A model generated the notes under the pieces. It saw only the letters and a program-made list of their open reading frames with translations. It was not told the origin of the DNA and ran no database searches. From contig JAFRAF010000057.1 in assembly GCA_017405545.1 (NCBI GenBank), forward strand, positions 1-5,808: 5,808 nt of DNA, given 5' to 3'. Made by a program: the position numbers and the translations under genes. This DNA comes from Oscillospiraceae bacterium (GTDB lineage Bacteria > Bacillota > Clostridia > Oscillospirales > Oscillospiraceae). This document shows, piece after piece, positions 1-4,437 of the stretch. Positions within the stretch are counted from its first letter, which is position 1; every line of letters begins with the position of its first letter.

Positions 1-1
1 C

Positions 2-562
2 ATGGATTATCAAATCATAAAAAGCAAGAGGAAGACCGTAGGCATACAGGTCAAAATGGGCCGGGTAATAGTCCGGGCCCCCATGCGCGCCGGCAGGGCC
101 GAGATCGAGTCCTACGTACAGCGGCTGCGCCCGTGGATTGAAAAGCAGCTGGAAACACAGCGCAGGCGTGAAGCAGAGGCGGAGAAGCTGCCTCCCCTGT
201 ACGATGAGGATATCCGGGCCCTCGCGGAAAAGGCAAAGGCGCGCATCCCGGAGAGAGTCGCCTACTACGCCCCGATCATCGGCGTCAGTTACGGCAGGAT
301 AACAATACGCAATCAGCGCAGCCGCTGGGGCAGCTGTTCATCCAAGGGGAACCTGAACTTCAACTGCCTGCTCATGCTGACCCCTCCGGAGGTCCTTGAC
401 TGCGTGGTGGTGCATGAGCTATGTCACATAAGGCACATGAACCACTCAAAGGAGTTCTATGCCGATGTGCTGCGGGTCTGCCCCGACTACCGGGAATCGG
501 AAAAATGGCTCAAGGAAAAGGGCTCAGCCCTCATGCAGAGCGTTGTGCGGGAGCAGACTTGA
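2..562 (+). CDS. YgjP/SprT-like zinc metallopeptidase (DUF45 family)
   Basis: This gene encodes a 186-residue cytoplasmic protein of the YgjP-type metallopeptidase family (DUF45, SprT-like, M48-related). The zinc site is visible: a VVHELCH motif at residues 136-142 gives the HExxH ligands His138 and His142 with catalytic Glu139, and His148 in NHSKEF is the likely third ligand, with Glu151 nearby. Before it comes the family hallmark RWGSCSSKGN (residues 108-117). The N-terminus (SKRKTVGIQV, then VIVRAP) matches the usual family opening, so the ATG at position 2 is probably the true start, although its ribosome binding site lies outside the window. No signal peptide or membrane segment is seen. 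Family members are presumed proteases with poorly known substrates, so the biological role is not established here. A hairpin follows the stop, so it is probably transcribed separately from the regulator gene downstream. Confidence 0.93.
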   Translation: MDYQIIKSKRKTVGIQVKMGRVIVRAPMRAGRAEIESYVQRLRPWIEKQLETQRRREAEAEKLPPLYDEDIRALAEKAKARIPERVAYYAPIIGVSYGRITIRNQRSRWGSCSSKGNLNFNCLLMLTPPEVLDCVVVHELCHIRHMNHSKEFYADVLRVCPDYRESEKWLKEKGSALMQSVVREQT

Positions 563-579
563 GCATAAGCCCCGGATAA

Positions 580-605
580 CTCCCTTCTGCCCTGGCGGAA
601 GGGAG
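580..605 (+). terminator. Hairpin after the metallopeptidase gene, probable intrinsic terminator
   Basis: CTCCCTTC pairs perfectly with GAAGGGAG, and the inner bases TGC/GCG extend the stem with one G-U pair, giving about 11 pairs around a tight loop. It begins 17 nt after the metallopeptidase stop. The following bases (CATTTGATATT) are only weakly T-rich, so termination may be inefficient. An RNA-stabilising hairpin is the alternative. Confidence 0.65.
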
Positions 606-609
606 CATT

Positions 610-618
610 TGATATTAT
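610..618 (+). promoter_or_regulatory. Candidate extended -10 promoter of the regulator gene
   Basis: The sequence TGATATTAT fits an extended -10 element (TG, one base, then TATTAT at 613-618). It lies directly after the upstream hairpin and predicts a transcript start near 625. No good -35 box is seen 17 nt upstream, where the hairpin lies, which is tolerable for an extended -10 promoter. This is a pattern match only. Confidence 0.4.
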
Positions 619-627
619 GCGTTCAAA

Positions 628-642
628 GCAACTGTCAGTTGC
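628..642. promoter_or_regulatory. Perfect palindrome, candidate operator for the HTH regulator
   Basis: GCAACTG, a single central T, and CAGTTGC form a perfect 7+1+7 inverted repeat. It lies just downstream of the predicted transcript start (about 625) and some 40-50 nt ahead of the regulator start. XRE-type regulators bind short dyads of this kind and often control their own gene, so autorepression is a reasonable inference. The stem could also form in RNA, but a one-base loop cannot close without opening inner pairs, which favours a DNA site. Confidence 0.45.
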
Positions 643-679
643 GTGAAATGCAGGATGACCAGTGGTAGAATACATTCAG

Positions 680-1459
680 ATGGAGGTGGTCAACACGGAT
701 ACAAAAGACATCATTTTTAATCTCAGAACAAAAAGGGGCCTGTCACAGGATGAGCTGGCCGAAAAGGTCCTCGTGACCAGACAGGCCGTATCACGCTGGG
801 AAACTGGAGAAACCATACCTAATACGGAGACGCTGAAGCTGCTCTCCGAGTTTTTCGACGTCTCGATCAACACCCTGTTGGGATCTCCCCGTAAACTGAT
901 TTGCCAATGCTGCGGCATGCCCCTTGATGACTCCGTCATCAGCAGGGACAAGGACGGCACATTTAACGAGGATTACTGCAAGTGGTGTTACGCCGACGGT
1001 GAATACACTTACAGCAACATGGATGACCTGATCGAGGTCTGCGTCGGCCATTTGAAGAATGAGAACTGTTCTGAGGAACAGGCCCGCTCCCACCTGAGGG
1101 ACACTCTGCCAAAACTGGACTACTGGAAGCGATACGAAGAGCTCGGGGGCGGAAAACGCTTTGAGGAATTAAAAAAGCAGCTCATAGATGAGTTCAACGC
1201 CCTGCAAATCGAGGGGATGCCCAAGGTTAAAAAGCTCAACGCACTTGTGGGCAGCTTTGTAAACCTGGAGTATCGGCTTCCAAATGGAAAAACGGTCAAA
1301 TTTCTGGACGACGGGGCAACCTATCTGGGGAATCAGCTGGAATCCGAATTCGGCGGTGACCGCTGCTTTGGCATTCTCGCAAACATGGACTTTCTCCTGG
1401 TCGCCACCTACGAAGAGGGTGGTGAGAACCCCGAGCTGGTGATCTATAAGAAACGATAA
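680..1459 (+). CDS. XRE-family HTH regulator with zinc ribbon and conserved C-terminal domain
   Basis: The protein (259 residues from ATG 680) is a predicted cytoplasmic DNA-binding regulator. Residues about 9-65 form an XRE/Cro-type helix-turn-helix, with LSQDELAEKVLVTRQAVSRWE carried across residues 21-41 and the usual IPNTETLKLLSEFFDVSINTLL continuation. A Cys-rich zinc ribbon follows: Cys75, Cys77, Cys78 in CQCCGMPL and Cys100, Cys103 in YCKWCYADG. Residues about 140-259 form a C-terminal domain conserved in Firmicutes homologues (LDYWKRYEELGG, LNALVGSF, LEYRLPNG, FGGDRCFG); its function is unknown to me. The start is uncertain. GTG 662 has AGGA six bases upstream, ATG 680 has no clear site, and the best site (GGAGG, 682-686) lies 8 nt before an ACG codon at 695, where homologues as I recall them begin with ATG. 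A strong terminator follows the stop. The regulated genes are not shown by the sequence; metal or redox sensing by the ribbon is a guess. Confidence 0.9.
   Translation: MEVVNTDTKDIIFNLRTKRGLSQDELAEKVLVTRQAVSRWETGETIPNTETLKLLSEFFDVSINTLLGSPRKLICQCCGMPLDDSVISRDKDGTFNEDYCKWCYADGEYTYSNMDDLIEVCVGHLKNENCSEEQARSHLRDTLPKLDYWKRYEELGGGKRFEELKKQLIDEFNALQIEGMPKVKKLNALVGSFVNLEYRLPNGKTVKFLDDGATYLGNQLESEFGGDRCFGILANMDFLLVATYEEGGENPELVIYKKR
682..686 (+). promoter_or_regulatory. GGAGG ribosome binding site pointing at an ACG codon
   Basis: GGAGG at 682-686 is the strongest ribosome binding site near the regulator start. Eight bases after it, in the regulator's frame, lies ACG (695-697), not ATG. The reading from there is T-DTKDIIFNLRTK, which resembles the remembered family opening M-DTKEIIFNLRTK. 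Either ACG is used as a weak start, or a T-to-C change or sequence error has altered the start, with GTG 662 or ATG 680 as substitutes. Confidence 0.5.
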
Positions 1460-1551
1460 ACCCCGAACAGTCAAACTGCCGACAGTAGTTTTTGTGAGGC
1501 TTTACCCAGCTTTCACTTTGCCTGTAAGCAATTATCAAGCCATATAAAACG

Positions 1552-1593
1552 CCCCGGGTCTGTGTCAGCGACACAGACCCGGGGGTGCTTTTT
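1552..1593 (+). terminator. Strong intrinsic terminator between convergent genes
   Basis: CCCCGGGTCTGTGTC (1552-1566) pairs perfectly with GACACAGACCCGGGG (1570-1584) around a three-base loop, and TGCTTTTT follows. It lies about 92 nt after the regulator stop and ends transcription of that gene. Read on the minus strand the same hairpin is followed by CGTTTTA, so it may also terminate the racemase transcript, whose stop lies about 40 nt away. The rest of the 1460-1623 gap shows nothing recognisable. Confidence 0.92.
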
Positions 1594-1623
1594 CATTCTT
1601 TGTATTAAAAAACTGCGTCGGAT

Positions 1624-2316
1624 CTACGGTCTAAGCGCCTCCAGTGCCGCCTCCTCGGCGTGAATCAGCGCCGTGTCAAACACGGGAAGCTCCGTATCCC
1701 CGGACTTCACCAGCAGGCCCAGCTCCGTACAGCCCAGGATAACGCCCTGTGCGCCCCGGGCGCTCAGCCTGTCGATGGCGTCCAGCAGGACCTGTCTGGA
1801 TTCCCCGCTTATGACGCCCACACACAGCTCGTCAAATATGATGGAGTTGACCCTGTCTATCTCATCCCCCTCAGGGACAAGCACCTCTATACCCTCGCGC
1901 ACCAGCACGTCCACATAGAAATCCTGGGTCATGGTGTATTTGGAGCCCAGGAGGCCCACGGTGGATATGCCCGCGGCCTTAAGCCTCTTTGCCGTGACCT
2001 GTGCGATGTGGAGCAGGGGCACGGAAATACTGTCCTCAATCTCCGGGGCCACCTTGTGCATGGTGTTCGTGCATATTACGATGAAGTCGGCGCCGGCCGT
2101 CTCCAGCCGCTTTGCGGCGTCCGACAGTATCTCCGCGCTTTTGTCCCACCGCCCGGAGGACTGACAGCGCTCTATCTCGTCAAACTCCACGCTGTAGAGA
2201 AGTATCTTCGCCGAATGCAGGCCGCCCAGCGCGTTTTTGACCGTCTCGTTGATGACCTGATAGTAGGTTACCGTGCTCTCCCAGCTCATTCCGCCCAAAA
2301 GCCCGATTGTTTTCAT
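1624..2316 (-). CDS. Aspartate/glutamate racemase family protein
   Basis: This 230-residue protein belongs to the cofactor-independent aspartate/glutamate racemase family, whose members invert the alpha carbon of acidic or other amino acids using two cysteines as acid and base. Both are present: Cys82 in VICTNTMHK and Cys196 in GVILGCTELG. The N-terminal GLLGGMSWEST (residues 5-15) is another family hallmark, and the length is typical. The ATG at 2316 is chosen because a perfect AGGAGG lies at 2330-2325, 8 nt upstream; a longer in-frame start at 2355 has no such support and would overlap the site. No signal peptide is seen, so it acts in the cytoplasm. Exact substrate (Asp, Glu or broader, as in YgeA-like enzymes) cannot be read from the sequence. 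It starts 39 nt after the stop of the permease gene with no promoter or terminator seen between, so the two are probably co-transcribed. Confidence 0.93.
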   Translation of the reverse strand: MKTIGLLGGMSWESTVTYYQVINETVKNALGGLHSAKILLYSVEFDEIERCQSSGRWDKSAEILSDAAKRLETAGADFIVICTNTMHKVAPEIEDSISVPLLHIAQVTAKRLKAAGISTVGLLGSKYTMTQDFYVDVLVREGIEVLVPEGDEIDRVNSIIFDELCVGVISGESRQVLLDAIDRLSARGAQGVILGCTELGLLVKSGDTELPVFDTALIHAEEAALEALRP

Positions 2317-2324
2317 GATCGATC

Positions 2325-2330
2325 CCTCCT
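2325..2330 (-). promoter_or_regulatory. AGGAGG ribosome binding site of the racemase gene
   Basis: A consensus AGGAGG reads on the minus strand 8 nt before ATG 2316 and decides the start of the racemase gene over the upstream in-frame ATG at 2355. Confidence 0.85.
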
Positions 2331-2355
2331 GAAATCTATTAATGCGTATTTCCAT

Positions 2356-3396
2356 CTACAGTGCCGCGAAGCGCTCCGCGCCCTTTCTGTCCAGCCAGCG
2401 AAGCACCGCAAGGGCCGCGGCGGCGAACAGTACAGTGCATATGCCCAGATAGGCCGCCGCGCCCAGCTTATAGCCCACAAGCATGTATATGCCCGCGAAG
2501 AACACGCTGACGCCCCAGCTGCCGAACAGCGCAAGGGTGACGGCGCCGCTCTGCTTTATCGGCGCCAGCTCGCTGGTCCAGTTCAAAAGCGGCATCCTCA
2601 GCCCCACAGCCACGGCGCACAGGGCCGAAAACACGGAGTACACCAGCGGCATGGCGCACAGCAGCAGTCTGAGCCCGACCGAGCCCTTCACTATAACTGC
2701 CGAACATATAACGGCAAAGAGCATGGGCAACGCCGTGAGTATGATCTGGACGGCCGCCTTGGACCTCAGAGCAGTTCTCGGCTCAAGGGGCATGGACTGG
2801 GGTATCCACAGGCTCTTGCCCTCTAAAGACACCGCGGGGGCCGCCATATCGTTCATGGACGATATGAGGCACAGCATGGCGCACAGAAGGACCGCGGCGC
2901 AGTCCGGTCGGCCGGAGAATACAGAACCAATAGTATCTACAATATCCCGCCCGGCGAACAACAGCAGCACACCCATGGCCGGGAGCAGCAGTACGCCCAA
3001 GCCGCAGTTCAGCATATAGTTCGCGCTGGAGCTAAAGCGGGCAAACTCCTTGCCCAGCAGGGCGCCGAATACACTTCTCTCCCTGAGGGGCTTTTCCACA
3101 TAGCGGAGCTTTTTCGTATTGCCGCTGTCGGTGGCGATGTTTATAAAGCTCCGTGAAAGCCCCGTCCACACAAGCGCGAACAGCAGGGCAGTTACGGCGG
3201 CAAAGACGGCCGTCGCAAGCCAGTCCCCCTCGCCTATCCTGCCGAAGAGATAAAGCCCGTAGGCCGCGCCCCGGATACTCTCCCCGTAGGCCTCAGCGTT
3301 TAGAACAATGTCCCTGATGAGATCGCTGGCCTTGAAATAAAGGAAGTAGTAGGCCCCAATGAACAAAAGGGAGATGATAACCATGATAAAGCTCTT
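2356..3396 (-). CDS. ABC-2-type transporter permease, N-terminal part missing
   Basis: This is the C-terminal part (about 346 residues) of a polytopic membrane protein resembling the large ABC-2-type permeases of Firmicutes. Hydrophobic segments are plain: MVIISLLFIGAYYFLYF at the broken end, then a segment around ATAVFAAVTALLFALVW, GLGVLLLPAMGVLLLF, AAVLLCAMLCLISS, QIILTALPMLFAVICSAVIV, LLLCAMPLVYSVFSALCAVA, TLALFGSWGVSVFFAGIYML and a final AYLGICTVLFAAAALAVL. The loop VSLEGKSLWIPQSMPLEP (about 2770-2823) matches the EGK-LW---S-P signature I recall for this family. Full-length members are usually over 500 residues, so at least 150 are missing. The open frame continues upstream to 3585, but beyond about 3396 it only reads antisense through Bacteroidota genes, so that extension is not real. 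A partner ATPase gene would be expected on the lost side. The substrate is unknown. The racemase gene follows in the same direction. Confidence 0.8.
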   Translation of the reverse strand, partial: KSFIMVIISLLFIGAYYFLYFKASDLIRDIVLNAEAYGESIRGAAYGLYLFGRIGEGDWLATAVFAAVTALLFALVWTGLSRSFINIATDSGNTKKLRYVEKPLRERSVFGALLGKEFARFSSSANYMLNCGLGVLLLPAMGVLLLFAGRDIVDTIGSVFSGRPDCAAVLLCAMLCLISSMNDMAAPAVSLEGKSLWIPQSMPLEPRTALRSKAAVQIILTALPMLFAVICSAVIVKGSVGLRLLLCAMPLVYSVFSALCAVAVGLRMPLLNWTSELAPIKQSGAVTLALFGSWGVSVFFAGIYMLVGYKLGAAAYLGICTVLFAAAALAVLRWLDRKGAERFAAL

Positions 3397-3400
3397 TCCT
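3385..3400. other. Junction between Firmicutes-like and Bacteroidota-like DNA
   Basis: To the left, the minus strand encodes a permease with convincing sequence through KSFIMVIISLLF. To the right, the plus strand encodes the end of a TPR protein beginning around DKALSFWEDAL. The bases GATAAAGCTCTT (3385-3396) fit both genes, as minus-strand KSFI and plus-strand DKAL. Base composition, codon use and ribosome binding style change here. A chimeric assembly is the simplest explanation; recombination in a living genome is not excluded. Confidence 0.8.
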
Positions 3401-3483
3401 TCTGGGAGGATGCCCTTAAAGGCGATAGTGAGAATAAGGTACTCATAAGAAAAATCAAACTTAAAAAATATCTTAAAGAATGA
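3385..3483 (+). CDS. C-terminal end of a tetratricopeptide repeat protein (5' part missing)
   Basis: Thirty-two codons and a TGA stop remain of a gene whose beginning has been lost at the junction. The readable end contains ALSFWEDALKGD followed by KVLIRKIKLKKYLKE. The first part resembles the second helix of a TPR unit (AL-FW--AL), and a basic KI---KY tail is what I recall for the TPR protein that precedes DUF4292 in Bacteroidota. The stop overlaps the start of the DUF4292 gene as ATGA (3480-3483), a typical sign of translational coupling, which supports this frame as a real gene. The frame stays open upstream to 3304 by chance, but there it reads antisense to the permease and is not part of this gene. 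TPR proteins are protein-interaction scaffolds; this one is probably periplasmic or outer-membrane-associated, as inferred from its neighbours. Confidence 0.65.
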   Translation, partial: DKALSFWEDALKGDSENKVLIRKIKLKKYLKE

Positions 3484-4352
3484 AACCATCAAGTATTTTA
3501 AAGGTTGCCGTACTGGCAATGCCGTTAATGTTATCTTCTTGTATCTTCCACAAGAAGGCAGTGAAGGAAGAGGCTTCAAAACCATTGACAGCTGAAGAAC
3601 TGAGTGAGAAGAATTTTGTCGAGAGGGTTCAGGACAATGTTCAGTCTGCCCGTTTTGTCACTTCTAAGGTGAAGTTCTCCGTTGAGGTAGGGGCTCAGAA
3701 GCTTACTCTCACAGGAAACCTTAAGATGAAGCGTGACGATGTTATCCGTCTGCAGCTGATGGCCTTCGGATTCGTTGAGGCAGGACGTATTGAGATGACT
3801 AAGGACTATGTGCTTATCATGGACCGTATCAACAAACAGTATCTCAAGGCTCCTTGGATGCAGATTGACTTCCTTCGTAACAGTGGCCTGAACTTCACTT
3901 CTATGCAGGCTCTCTTCTGGAATGAGCTGTTTAAGCCCAACCCAGTGATTGTCGGTAAGAAGGCTCTGGCTGATACCACTGCTACATACCAGACCATTGA
4001 GAGTGGCGACGACATGATCTTACAGCTCAATGATGGCAAGATGGACTATAGCTGGCTCGTAGGTCGTAATGATGCTCTTATCAAGATGGCAAATATCCAG
4101 TATAAGGACCGTTTCAATTCTGATAATAATGCTCAGTTAAACTGGGATTACGATAAGTTTGAGACCTTCTCTGGCAAGAAGTATCCAATGAAGCATGCTA
4201 TCGCTCTTACTACTGCTAAGAAGGAGGTTAAGCTTGGTATGTCACTTAATTATATTGGAAGTGATACAGAGTGGGAGACACGTACAGAGGTGTCTAACAA
4301 ATATCGTGAGGTGACTGTCGATGAGATTCTGCGTCGCTTCATGTCGCTCTAA
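3480..4352 (+). CDS. DUF4292-family lipoprotein
   Basis: The 290-residue product is a predicted lipoprotein of the Bacteroidota DUF4292 family. Its N-terminus has a basic start (MKPSSILK), a hydrophobic stretch and a lipobox LSSC, with Cys21 as the lipidated residue, so it is exported and anchored in a membrane, most likely the outer membrane. The mature part begins with a charged linker and continues with beta-rich sequence: FSVEVGAQKLTLTGNLKMKRDD around residues 66-87, then LQLMAFGFVEAGRIEMT and MDRINKQYLKAPW, a pattern reminiscent of the LolA/LolB fold to which I believe the family is related. It has no visible catalytic motif. The start overlaps the TPR stop by ATGA, and an A-rich leader stands in for a Shine-Dalgarno site, as is usual in Bacteroidota. 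The M23 gene follows after a short gap. Its exact role is unknown; a part in envelope or lipoprotein handling is an inference. Confidence 0.9.
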   Translation: MKPSSILKVAVLAMPLMLSSCIFHKKAVKEEASKPLTAEELSEKNFVERVQDNVQSARFVTSKVKFSVEVGAQKLTLTGNLKMKRDDVIRLQLMAFGFVEAGRIEMTKDYVLIMDRINKQYLKAPWMQIDFLRNSGLNFTSMQALFWNELFKPNPVIVGKKALADTTATYQTIESGDDMILQLNDGKMDYSWLVGRNDALIKMANIQYKDRFNSDNNAQLNWDYDKFETFSGKKYPMKHAIALTTAKKEVKLGMSLNYIGSDTEWETRTEVSNKYREVTVDEILRRFMSL

Positions 4353-4358
4353 TACAAT

Positions 4359-4437
4359 AGGTGAATAGTGAGTAATAAGGTAAGAAGATTGTTTTTTAGG
4401 AATTATATGGTGATAGTGCTTACGGCACTATTCACCT
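4359..4437. repeat. Nested direct and inverted repeats over the start of the M23 gene
   Basis: AGGTGAATAGTG (4359-4370) has its exact reverse complement CACTATTCACCT at 4426-4437. A near copy of the left arm, GGTGATAGTGC (4409-4419), can instead form a local hairpin with GCACTATTCACC (4425-4436), with ATAGTGC/GCACTAT as a perfect 7-bp core, a five-base loop and one bulged T. The two pairings compete for the same right arm. The right arm is followed by TTTTA. Similar GTGAATAGTG-type intergenic repeats occur in Bacteroidota as I recall, so this may be a repeat remnant. Confidence 0.5.

Noticed and set aside
459..1574. Other short frames around the metallopeptidase and regulator genes (459-668, 487-675, 676-960, 791-1093, 1169-1474, 1296-1574)
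   Set aside because: They overlap genes with strong motif support or span the terminators, and show no motifs or translation signals of their own.
2317..2355. 13-codon upstream extension of the racemase gene
   Set aside because: The family opening (MKTIGLLGGM) begins at 2316, where a perfect AGGAGG is correctly spaced. The extension contains that ribosome binding site.
1660..2826. 388-codon plus-strand open frame
   Set aside because: It lies opposite the racemase and permease genes, both of which have clear family motifs. The translation is rich in His, Gln, Arg and Gly with no recognisable domain, as expected for antisense reading of GC-rich genes.
2483..3019. 178-codon plus-strand open frame
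   Set aside because: Antisense to the permease membrane segments, with no motif and no ribosome binding site.
3340..3483. Mobile-element or phage attachment site as the cause of the composition change
   Set aside because: No integrase, transposase, terminal repeats, target duplication or tRNA is seen near the junction, and both genes are simply cut.
3397..3585. N-terminal extension of the minus-strand permease frame, up to an ATG at 3585
   Set aside because: It reads antisense through the TPR end and the DUF4292 signal peptide, lies in the other DNA type, and gives no permease-like sequence before KSFIM. It is an accident of the junction.
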